Below are positions 36,722 to 44,564 of a stretch of DNA of 44,564 nt, piece by piece. A program made the translations under genes and the position numbers. The notes beneath the pieces are model-generated. The model worked only from the letters and a program-made list of their open reading frames with translations, made no database searches and was not told where the DNA came from. Positions within the stretch are counted from its first letter, which is position 1; every line of letters begins with the position of its first letter. Origin of the DNA: a virus; IMG/VR virus record IMGVR_UViG_3300048021_000230, positions 1-44,564 of that record; one strand, given 5' to 3'.

Positions 36722-36949
36722 TTATGCAGCGTCTACGTTATCCACTTCTGGAGCAGGTTCCGCTTCATTCTCTGTACCGAGGCAGTATTCTAGAGTCTCA
36801 ATAGCACCTTGTAATTTAAGTGCTTGCTGTTCATTGCCGCGAATCATCTTCGCCATTCTTTGATTGTCTTCAATAAGACGCTTGTAGCGATCTTTGAAAT
36901 CACCAAGAAGTTTATCTTGGTCAATTACTTCAGGTTGGTCTGCAGGCAT
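36722..36949 (-). CDS. Small coiled-coil protein, 75 aa
   Basis: A 75-residue acidic protein. Residues 12-58 (DKLLGDFKDRYKRLIEDNQRM and onward to AIETLEYCLGTE) form one long amphipathic helix with coiled-coil character, followed by an acidic disordered tail (EAEPAPEVDNVDAA). It abuts the previous gene (shared base at 36949) and is followed at once by a strong terminator, so it ends the gp8 to giant-protein operon. Probably an assembly helper or minor structural protein, by position only. I recognise no family. Confidence 0.78.
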   Translation of the reverse strand: MPADQPEVIDQDKLLGDFKDRYKRLIEDNQRMAKMIRGNEQQALKLQGAIETLEYCLGTENEAEPAPEVDNVDAA

Positions 36950-37170
36950 TAATTTTTCTCCAATAATGTTTTCAGTAAGGATTTGATTTCCGACATATCT
37001 GATTTTAACACATCTACGTCAGATTTCAAGTTATCGAGGGTTTCAGCACTCATTTTACGCTTCTTAGCAGCGTTCCCAGGAGGTGTGGGTTTCATATTTA
37101 GGACAGCGTTGGTATCGGAATCCCGAACTAAATCGGGATGTCCTTTAACGGGAATGTAATCAGAGGTCAC
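36949..37170 (-). CDS. Small protein after the giant virion protein, 73 aa
   Basis: A 73-residue basic protein. The first half (SDYIPVKGHPDLVRDSDTNA then VLNMKPTPPGNAAKKRK) is extended and Pro/Lys-rich. The second half (ETLDNLKSDVDVLKSDMSEIKSLLKTLLEKN) is a heptad-patterned helix likely to form a coiled coil. The segment GHPDLVRD.(D/N)T.A(V/I)L recurs in small T4-like phage proteins as I recall, but without an assigned function. It overlaps the end of the giant protein gene by 11 bases and the next gene by one, so it is translated with them. It may pair with the following coiled-coil protein. Confidence 0.78.
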   Translation of the reverse strand: MTSDYIPVKGHPDLVRDSDTNAVLNMKPTPPGNAAKKRKMSAETLDNLKSDVDVLKSDMSEIKSLLKTLLEKN

Positions 37171-40100
37171 TTAATGCCATAACACGAAGGTTTTTGAGTT
37201 CAGGAACGTATGCTTGGTTCCTAGAGGTCATAATAATTTTGATCTGTGCAGAACTAAACTCGGTTCCTTCGAACGTATATTCGAGGTCACGATATAGAAT
37301 GCCTTCTGTCTTAGCGACAGTTTTGTCTTCTTTACCGTTTCCGTTAAAATATGTATAACCGATCTCATCAAACGTTAATGATGTACCAACAGGCATTGTC
37401 CTGTACATCACGTGGATCTCGGTATCTGGGTGTCTCCACGCTTCAAATGAAACTCTCAAGGAGTTGGCAGGTTGAAGCAGGTTCATAACCTTAGAAATAT
37501 ACACTGCTGAGTTTAGATCACCTGTTCTATCTTCAGCATTAGAATTAGAAGCAGCAATCTGATTAATTCTATTAGATGTTGTAATGAGTGAACAACGATC
37601 ACGGTCAACGATTGGTGACAAGTTTTTGTTAGTTGTACTCATCAACAACTGGAAGTTGAGTGACTTAGAACCAGATAGTTTGGCATCTTCATTAACTTGT
37701 GAACAAACCATCTTGGGGAATCCAAGGTAGTTGTCTTCGTTAGCAATACAGTCGATATAAACACCATCATTAATGAATGATGCTTCGTTTGTATTGTTAC
37801 CATCCAAGAGAGAAGTTGCAGATACAACGTTAATTCTAGGATCAACATCAGTCTCAGGATAAACAGTCATCTGAATTTGAGGATAGAACTGTTCAAACTG
37901 TATATTCTGTGTTGATGTAACTCTTGATCCACCATTTCTAATACCATTGCTAGAAACAGATGTAACTGCAATCTTGTAAGTATCAAGTGTGGGTGAACCA
38001 ATCTGGGTATGAAGTTTGTTGATTTCTACTAATGGAATACCATCAAGGTTGTAACATTCAACAATCGTGCTGGCATTGTGAACCAGAGCAGCAGTTCCTG
38101 CTTGACCACGAGAACCAGAAGGTAGAGTTAGAATCTTACCATCTGAAGAGATGCCATTGTATTGGACAATCTCAAAATGTTTCTGTCCAATTTCAGGATC
38201 ACGAAGAATGATATATCCAGGGTTACTAGTAGAAACTGCAGAACCATTGATAAGTGGGTGGAATGCAGATGCATCAGCAACGTGTAACTGGAATGTACCA
38301 GACACACCGTCAGAGGCAGTGATACCGTTTGTATGGTATGCAGAGTCAATAATTGTAGGAGCAACTTCTGAGATACATCCTTCAATCTTCACGTTGTTAG
38401 CAACGTCGTGCATACAGTGGTTAGCGTGATGAATAGTAACCTCAGTTGCTTTGTTGAAGTATGAGATAGGAGCAGAAGCATAATCATTGATGTCATCACC
38501 ACTTGATGCCACACCACCAGAACCAATCGTACCAGAACCAGTTGTCTGAGAGGCGATTGTTTGAGTGATAGGATCAGCAGGAGCAAATGTACCCGTGACA
38601 GACTTAACTGTTAAGAGTCCTGAACCTGCGTTCCAAGCGGTAACCATACCAGATGCACCAGTACCATTAACGATTGGTTCGTTAACTGTGAATGTACCTG
38701 TTACACCAGTCAGAGTGATGTTAGCAATAGATCTAGATGAAACCAATCTATAGATGTAATTTGCACCAGATGCAACACCTTCTCTAAATTCACCCTGAAC
38801 ATCATCAACAATAATATAAGAGTTAGATGAACCTGAGATACCTTGAACAACTTCTCTAACGATCGCAGAAGGAACTGGGTTAGTATCAGTCTGAGTAATT
38901 TCAGCACCGATAGTAAAGTTAGCAACGTGATCAGAAAGAATAATCTTAAGTTGTGGTTTCAGTGTTTCAATAGGATTGTGACGCAATCTGCTAATACCAC
39001 CATTACCAATAGCAAGTTGAGAGTTATTGAATACAGCAGTACCAGTTGAGTTTGCTGTAAACTCTGCCTTATGAAGGATAAACTTAAGATCCTCATACTG
39101 GTCAGCAGTCCAAGTAGAAGCGTTCTGTGATTTAAAGAGCACACCTGCATATGGTTGCTCAGAGATCGTTCTATCGTTTGTAATATCATCTTCACCCATT
39201 CTGGAAATCCAGAGTTTATATTCGTTGGAGTCAGAAAGAACAACCAAACAATATTCTCTATTCTCTGTCACATAGATTGGTGACGAGAATGTAAATCTAG
39301 TAGAAACTGTTCCGTTTTCAGATAGATTAATCTGTGAAGGAAGAAGTGTAACATCAGAGAATGCAAGAACTTTAGTGGTTGGATAACCATTTGCCATCTC
39401 TCTAACCTGTACAGATACTGGGATTCTCTCATCCTTAGTATTAAAGTACAAGTCAGCACCAGTTATAAATGCACCACCTTTAGACTCAACCAAGAAGGAC
39501 TGAGCAAGAGGGTCGTACCAACCTGTGTCTCTTGTTGATGTACTTGAACTGTTAACGGTTCTACCTTGAGTAACAGTATCTCTAACAACATCGGCGTTTC
39601 TAACAGCAAGAATAGTTGTCTGCTTAGTCTCGATGACACCAGATGCAACGTAGTTAGCAGATGCAGCAGAGTCAACCTGACCAGGAACTCTAGAGTCAGT
39701 TGATGAAGTTGTAAGACGGATAACACGTGTACCTGTAGCAAATCTTGGGTTGGTGTCAACACCAGGATTAGGAATCCACATAATACCTTCAAGGTCACCG
39801 TTGGTGTTAGCAACAAGACGCTTAGTCTTAACAACAGCACGAGCACCAGATGTTTGACCAACAAGGATCTCACCCTCTAGAGGGTTACCATAGTAAGCAC
39901 CTGCAACTGTCTCCGACATAATTTTAGTGTCGATATTAAGGAGAGGTGTAGTTGATGCATAGGAACTAGGAAGTTCACTAGAATCAAATGGGTTTAGATC
40001 ATCATCAAAACCAGTGTTAGGATCCATCAACTTGAGATGACAATCAGATGACTGACCAACTACTGTCTCTCCAACAACGAAAGGTGTATTGTTTGTTCTT

Positions 40101-43100
40101 GTATCATCAATAGGATTCTTAATAACTTCAATCAATCGAGGCGTTGTGTAGAAATTAACATTAACGTTATCGATGAAAGCATAGAATCTGGTGTTTGGTT
40201 TCAGACGCTGGATCTTAAATGCAATATTTCTTGATCTAATGAAAGGAATAACTGTACGCTCAATAACTCTATCACCAAGAGATTGGCGATCAATTCTAGG
40301 AACAACGTTAGTTCTAAGACCAGATCTAGATTGGTTACTAACAGTATTTGTGGTGTTAGTGTTAATTCTTCTGATAAACGGCCAAGAACCTCTTCTCATA
40401 AACTGAGATGAAGAAGAACTGTTACTGGAAGACCAGTTAGTTCTCCAAGAGTTCCACTGTGTAGGAACAAAACCTGTGTTGGTGTCACCACCAAGTGCTT
40501 GAACCTGTGCAGTAAAGTCACCTTCAATGTTCACAACTCTATCTGGTTCTCTCTCTTCTGCTACCCAGTCGTCAGATGATGGGAATAGATCCAATCTACC
40601 GATGTAAGCAAACACGTTGAATGGGTTTACATTCTCAACTCGTGATGCATAAGGTTGAACAATAAACTGAATTTCGTTATATGGGAGAGTCAGTGTACCA
40701 ACACTATGGTTAGTAACAGCATTAGATGCAACTTCGTTATACTCAAGAGCAACGTTTGTTGTATAATGAGACGCTCTCAAGATACCTTCAGAGAAGTCCA
40801 GAGCACAAGCAAAGTCTTCGTGTCTAGTTTGAGCAGAATCGAATGATGTAAAGTTATCAACTAAGAATCCATTCTTGAATTTATCAAAACCATCAGCATC
40901 CTTAACAGAGAATGATGCAGTTTCCATCTCAAGAAGGTTTAGAGATGTGTAATACTCAAGGTTATCAACTCTCTTTTCAATTCTACCGATGTCACGCATT
41001 GTGAAACGTCGGTTGTTTTCTCTAGAAATTCTTACATCTGCAGGACTATAACCATATGGTTTATGGAAGAATGTTGCCATTAGCATTGCATTATCCATAT
41101 CACCTGGAAGTTCTTGGTTCTCACCAGAAATACCTCTGGCAATCTTAAACTCTTGCTGGTCAGTTAGGAATAATTTGTCAACTCTACCAAGGTAGTAGTC
41201 ATAGTCACAACGAAAATCTGACTCAGGTTTTGGAATATCAATGACCGTAGCATTATTTGCAACACCACCAGAAGAGAATCCTCTATCTTTAAAGTCGAGT
41301 GATGCACAGTTTACATAGTATGGTGAACCTACAGTACCAGATCCTGAAAGAACAGGAGTAACGGCAGGTCTAAAGTCAAGAACATCTCTAAGTTCTCTTG
41401 TTTCACCGTCAAGAGTTACAGAAGGAATCCTACCATAGTCAATACCAACATAAGATTGAGCAGCAAAATAGTCACCCGTTGCTTCGTGAGTGAATCTATC
41501 AAACACAATCATCAACTTTCTAAGAGGTTTAGTTGATGATGCATACCTAACAAGTTTAGAAATATCGTAGAAGTGACCTTTCTGGTTAGCATCAAGGAAG
41601 AAATCTGTAGTAATATTTCTAGAACCATTATCGATAGATCCTTCTGCATCATTTGAAAGACCAGAGATAACTTCATCGTTAGCATCAAAACCACGAATAG
41701 TTTCACCTAACTGGAAGAATGTATCGTTTTCATATACAAAATGGCAGACGTATGAAACAGCGTTGAAGTTTACAACACGCCCTTTTGCTTTAGATGTCTG
41801 ACCTTCAATAATAGTACCTTCTTTGAAGATGGTTGCATCTTGCATTTGAAGGTTAGGAATTATAGCAGCATTATCGTCTGATGATTCATAGATGGCGTGA
41901 ACGTTATAAACGTCAGTAGATCCAAGTGAAATCTCTTCGTCTTCAATACGAGTTCCAAACAATGAACCATATGTAAGACCATACTTAACAGCATCAGATG
42001 AGTTAGTGGTTCTCTCAACCTTCATAACTTCCATCTGAGTAGCATTCTTCAACTTCTTCTCTGCTTGGTTTTTAGAGATAGAAGCAATCAAACGACAAGA
42101 TGTAACACCAGTTAAACCAGAAACAGTCAATGATGTTCTTGGAGTACCAGTTGTGTTAAATGCAAGATTTGATTCGATGTCAATCAGTGTACCTGGGGTA
42201 GGTGCAAGAGATACTAACTGATAGTGATCCTTATCATATGCAAGGAACTGTTCATCAGCAGGTAAAGAAATCGTAAAGTCATTAGCACCAGTAACTGTGA
42301 TGTCGTCAAAAGAACGTGCAACAATAGCAGATTCATCACTAATATTATTGATCGATTCTTTTGGCATCTCGATCATAAGATCAGCAGTCTCTCTATCATA
42401 AATCTGAGGACGCAATCTAACTAAGAATCCATAATCCCCTGCTGGAATATTGTTACCAGAGTAGGTAGCAGTAGTAGCAGTTGTAATCTTATTATCGATA
42501 TTACCTGAAACAGTGCTAATTCTATCAGCGAACAGAGCGTTTACTCCGTTCTGAGTAAAGATGTCATTTGGTCTGATGTCTAATGTGAAGTTAGATTGTG
42601 TACCAGTTAACGTACCAGTAGCACCCGCAGAACTTACATTAAAGTTTGTACCAAGAATAACAACCTGAGCATCGTTGATGAGGTCTCCAGCAAATCTAAT
42701 GTTGTTTGTATCTGGATCTCTACCGATCATTGAACGTGCATCGGTAACTTGGAATGAGAAATGGTCGTTTAGAGTACCGATTTCAATACCATCACGCTCA
42801 AGAATCTCCCCATTTCGGAATGAACCATAAACTTGGTAAACGTTGAATACTGAACCACCTGATACATCGCCTTCAACAAATGCTTTTGCCCTAGAAGTTC
42901 TACCTCTAATAACGTGTCCTTGAGTAAGTGTGACTGCAGCATCTGTTTTAAAGATTGTTAGAGGTTGTAAGTCAAAAATATATGCTTTAAAAACTGTTGC
43001 TGTAGAAGTTACATTAGTACCACTATGATATTCATATGCAGCAATACGACCAAGTGCAACAATCTGACCATTACTGGAAAGGTTATTACTTTGTGCTTGA

Positions 43101-44371
43101 TCTCTAAACTCAATAACTTGATAGTTGGCAGTAATATTATTACCGTTGATGATAGGGGACCCCTGTACATTATTCATCAACATATACTGACCCAACTCAA
43201 ACGGGATGATTGAGTTCTGTAATGCAAGAGTTTCTCTTGGTTTGATCAAGTCAATGAAACTAGGAACCAGAGTTTCTGATTCGTAACCCTTAACGTATGC
43301 TTTACCAGGTCCAATCTCTACAGCATAGTGTGCAGTAGATGCATTATTACCTTGAGGTGAAGTCTCTCCAGGAAGATATACACCACCATTAGAACCATCA
43401 TTATAATGTTCTCTAACTCTTACATCAAAATCACGAACAGTATAATCACCAGACTCGTCAAATGTTCTTCTAGCAAGTTCTTTTGCAAGTTCGTTATATG
43501 CAGATCTTTCTACAAAACTTTCAATCTGAGATTTATTAATTCTTAAAAGTTCGATGAAGTTTTTATCAGTATCATCATCGATAACTTTTTTAACTAGACT
43601 GGTTCTGATCCTAAATCTGTGAGCACCAGGAGCAGAATAGTTGGAAGTACCAGTAGCATTATCGTTTAGATTTGGATCATCTTCTGGAGTAACAATAGAT
43701 TCGAAAATTTCTAGACCAATCCTATAAGAAGGATTGTTTGCATATTGATCAAGAATGATAGTCTGTTCAAGAACATCTACAAAGTGTCCTCTAATAAAGT
43801 AAACACCATTAGCAATACTAGCAGTAGAACCTACAGCAGTAGAGTTAGTAGGAAGCAACTGAGAGAAAGGAGTGCCGATCTCAATCAGAGAGTTACCATA
43901 AGTAATCTCAGAAGCACAAATCAACTGTTCGTTATCAACAAACTCTCTTGTATCTGAATCTGAACCACCAGATGTTAGATACTTAACGTATAATGTAATA
44001 TAACCACGCTCAGATGTAGTAGAAGAAATACTGAATATAACTTTTGCTTTGATACCAGTGGTAAGACCTTCAATAATTTTACCAGTAATTTGTTGTCTAT
44101 ATTGTTCAACGTCTGCACCCAAGAATGATCCTTGGAGGATAACTGCTTTAGCATCAAGGTCATAACCAATCTGACCAGGGATGACCATACTGCCATCCTT
44201 AAACATATGCGTACCAAACGACTCAACCTGATTTTGCATCAGAGATTGAAGCGTCGTTAGTTCACGAGCTTGGATAGGGTACCCAGGGCGGAACAGCACT
44301 CGGTAAAAATTATTCGCCTTATCGAAATCATCGAAATAAGGAGCGATATTCAGATTGGTATTCTGAGGCAT
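37160..44371 (-). CDS. Giant virion structural protein, 2403 aa, DUF4815-type N-terminus
   Basis: Probably a baseplate-linked or fibre-anchor protein. The N-terminus (APYFDDFDKANNFYRVLFRPG, then YPIQARELTTLQSLMQNQVE) is the hallmark of DUF4815 phage proteins. The middle holds several short modules of the form G-E-x-(I/V)-x-G-x-(T/S)-S-(G/K/R)-A-x-A, the same type inserted in gp14, and low-complexity turns (NWSSSNSSSSSQF). The C-terminal 300 residues (SGSKSLNFQLLMST, SFEAWRHPDTEIHVMYR) look like a compact beta domain that ends YVPELKNLRVMALSDL. It starts 4 bases after gp8 and takes the place of T4 genes 9 and 10. Exact virion location is not shown. Confidence 0.88.
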   Translation of the reverse strand: MPQNTNLNIAPYFDDFDKANNFYRVLFRPGYPIQARELTTLQSLMQNQVESFGTHMFKDGSMVIPGQIGYDLDAKAVILQGSFLGADVEQYRQQITGKIIEGLTTGIKAKVIFSISSTTSERGYITLYVKYLTSGGSDSDTREFVDNEQLICASEITYGNSLIEIGTPFSQLLPTNSTAVGSTASIANGVYFIRGHFVDVLEQTIILDQYANNPSYRIGLEIFESIVTPEDDPNLNDNATGTSNYSAPGAHRFRIRTSLVKKVIDDDTDKNFIELLRINKSQIESFVERSAYNELAKELARRTFDESGDYTVRDFDVRVREHYNDGSNGGVYLPGETSPQGNNASTAHYAVEIGPGKAYVKGYESETLVPSFIDLIKPRETLALQNSIIPFELGQYMLMNNVQGSPIINGNNITANYQVIEFRDQAQSNNLSSNGQIVALGRIAAYEYHSGTNVTSTATVFKAYIFDLQPLTIFKTDAAVTLTQGHVIRGRTSRAKAFVEGDVSGGSVFNVYQVYGSFRNGEILERDGIEIGTLNDHFSFQVTDARSMIGRDPDTNNIRFAGDLINDAQVVILGTNFNVSSAGATGTLTGTQSNFTLDIRPNDIFTQNGVNALFADRISTVSGNIDNKITTATTATYSGNNIPAGDYGFLVRLRPQIYDRETADLMIEMPKESINNISDESAIVARSFDDITVTGANDFTISLPADEQFLAYDKDHYQLVSLAPTPGTLIDIESNLAFNTTGTPRTSLTVSGLTGVTSCRLIASISKNQAEKKLKNATQMEVMKVERTTNSSDAVKYGLTYGSLFGTRIEDEEISLGSTDVYNVHAIYESSDDNAAIIPNLQMQDATIFKEGTIIEGQTSKAKGRVVNFNAVSYVCHFVYENDTFFQLGETIRGFDANDEVISGLSNDAEGSIDNGSRNITTDFFLDANQKGHFYDISKLVRYASSTKPLRKLMIVFDRFTHEATGDYFAAQSYVGIDYGRIPSVTLDGETRELRDVLDFRPAVTPVLSGSGTVGSPYYVNCASLDFKDRGFSSGGVANNATVIDIPKPESDFRCDYDYYLGRVDKLFLTDQQEFKIARGISGENQELPGDMDNAMLMATFFHKPYGYSPADVRISRENNRRFTMRDIGRIEKRVDNLEYYTSLNLLEMETASFSVKDADGFDKFKNGFLVDNFTSFDSAQTRHEDFACALDFSEGILRASHYTTNVALEYNEVASNAVTNHSVGTLTLPYNEIQFIVQPYASRVENVNPFNVFAYIGRLDLFPSSDDWVAEEREPDRVVNIEGDFTAQVQALGGDTNTGFVPTQWNSWRTNWSSSNSSSSSQFMRRGSWPFIRRINTNTTNTVSNQSRSGLRTNVVPRIDRQSLGDRVIERTVIPFIRSRNIAFKIQRLKPNTRFYAFIDNVNVNFYTTPRLIEVIKNPIDDTRTNNTPFVVGETVVGQSSDCHLKLMDPNTGFDDDLNPFDSSELPSSYASTTPLLNIDTKIMSETVAGAYYGNPLEGEILVGQTSGARAVVKTKRLVANTNGDLEGIMWIPNPGVDTNPRFATGTRVIRLTTSSTDSRVPGQVDSAASANYVASGVIETKQTTILAVRNADVVRDTVTQGRTVNSSSTSTRDTGWYDPLAQSFLVESKGGAFITGADLYFNTKDERIPVSVQVREMANGYPTTKVLAFSDVTLLPSQINLSENGTVSTRFTFSSPIYVTENREYCLVVLSDSNEYKLWISRMGEDDITNDRTISEQPYAGVLFKSQNASTWTADQYEDLKFILHKAEFTANSTGTAVFNNSQLAIGNGGISRLRHNPIETLKPQLKIILSDHVANFTIGAEITQTDTNPVPSAIVREVVQGISGSSNSYIIVDDVQGEFREGVASGANYIYRLVSSRSIANITLTGVTGTFTVNEPIVNGTGASGMVTAWNAGSGLLTVKSVTGTFAPADPITQTIASQTTGSGTIGSGGVASSGDDINDYASAPISYFNKATEVTIHHANHCMHDVANNVKIEGCISEVAPTIIDSAYHTNGITASDGVSGTFQLHVADASAFHPLINGSAVSTSNPGYIILRDPEIGQKHFEIVQYNGISSDGKILTLPSGSRGQAGTAALVHNASTIVECYNLDGIPLVEINKLHTQIGSPTLDTYKIAVTSVSSNGIRNGGSRVTSTQNIQFEQFYPQIQMTVYPETDVDPRINVVSATSLLDGNNTNEASFINDGVYIDCIANEDNYLGFPKMVCSQVNEDAKLSGSKSLNFQLLMSTTNKNLSPIVDRDRCSLITTSNRINQIAASNSNAEDRTGDLNSAVYISKVMNLLQPANSLRVSFEAWRHPDTEIHVMYRTMPVGTSLTFDEIGYTYFNGNGKEDKTVAKTEGILYRDLEYTFEGTEFSSAQIKIIMTSRNQAYVPELKNLRVMALSDL

Positions 44372-44375
44372 TGGT

Positions 44376-44564
44376 TTAGAACTCTACTACGATCTTAATG
44401 TCTTCAATTTGGTCGCCAGCACGGGAGATTGCTCTCCTATTGTCTATGTAGATGACTTTTCCAGAGTCCTTTTTCACCTCGGATTTGGCGTAACCAGAAG
44501 TGAAAGACATACCTAAGTCATACTCAGTGTTATTAATAACACGAGTTGCTTCACCAGGTACGAT
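44376..44564 (-). CDS. gp8: Baseplate wedge protein gp8, C-terminal 62 residues (cut by window edge)
   Basis: The open frame at the window edge ends with VKKDSGKVIYIDNRRAISRA and GDQIEDIKIVVEF, then TAA. T4 gp8 ends LMRHSGEMIYMENRPPIIMA and MDQTEEINILFTF, a clear residue-by-residue match. gp8 is one of the wedge proteins of the baseplate that joins gp7 and gp10 in T4. The stop lies 4 bases before the ATG of the giant virion protein, so they share an operon. The start and most of the gene are outside the window. Confidence 0.85.
   Translation of the reverse strand: MVPGEATRVINNTEYDLGMSFTSGYAKSEVKKDSGKVIYIDNRRAISRAGDQIEDIKIVVEF

Overview
The window is a contiguous piece of the core genome of a T4-like myovirus that infects marine cyanobacteria (a Synechococcus/Prochlorococcus cyanophage). 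The evidence is the T4 virion and replication genes in T4-like order, combined with cyanobacterial auxiliary genes: pcyA (bilin reductase), petE (plastocyanin), cobS with a CobT-like partner, and two 2OG-Fe(II) oxygenases. Every gene I can support lies on the minus strand, so transcription runs from the high to the low coordinates. I found no convincing plus-strand gene, tRNA, CRISPR array or insertion sequence. Genes are packed end to end with TAATG, ATGA or GTGA junctions. The longest gene-free stretches are about 120-127 bases (9556-9682 and 25444-25564), and both carry sigma70-like promoters.

Layout in transcription order. (1) 44564-30384, baseplate and fibres: the C-terminus of baseplate wedge gp8, a 2403-residue DUF4815-type virion protein, two small coiled-coil proteins, a terminator, a late promoter, a 1972-residue repetitive fibre protein and a small secreted protein. 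The two giant proteins occupy the place of T4 genes 9-12 and wac. (2) 30384-27494, neck and packaging: gp13, gp14, gp15 and gp16 (small terminase). (3) 27470-23383, an accessory block of eleven mostly small genes that separates gp16 from gp17, which are adjacent in T4. It holds a candidate virion protein, two very basic proteins that look like gp21-processed internal head proteins, zinc-finger miniproteins, plastocyanin, small membrane proteins and a staphylococcal-nuclease-type enzyme. (4) 23393-12853, packaging motor, tail and head: gp17, a 36-residue membrane microprotein, a C4 zinc protein, gp18, gp19, gp20, a gp67-like core protein, gp21, gp22, gp23 and then a terminator. (5) 12764-5128: a small protein, gp3, uvsY, uvsW, an Sm-like protein, gp55, pcyA, gp47 and gp46, with small conserved genes in between. 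(6) 5128-1: two 2OG oxygenases, the CobT-like protein, CobS, two small genes, and the first 37 codons of the sliding clamp gp45.

Regulation visible in the sequence. T4-type late promoter boxes (TATAAATA, GATAAATA, CTAAATA) sit upstream of virion genes. Sigma70-like promoters precede gp55 and the small gene before petE. cobS and the CobT-like gene share a different promoter layout: a TGGCACACT box exactly 27 bases upstream of a TATAAT-like hexamer, with an inverted repeat in between. Two terminators with the same GGACCC/GGGTCC stem are each followed at once by a late promoter.

How the genes work together. gp20, the gp67-like protein, gp21, gp22 and gp23 build and mature the prohead. gp16 and gp17 package DNA. 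gp13, gp14, gp15 and gp3 join head and tail, gp18 and gp19 form the contractile tail, and gp8 plus the giant proteins form the baseplate and host-recognition apparatus. UvsY, UvsW, gp46 and gp47 drive recombination-dependent replication, and gp45 with gp55 couples replication to late transcription. pcyA, petE and the cobS pair probably act on host pigment, electron-transfer or cofactor metabolism during infection.

All identifications come from reading the sequence and remembered family features. No database search was run.
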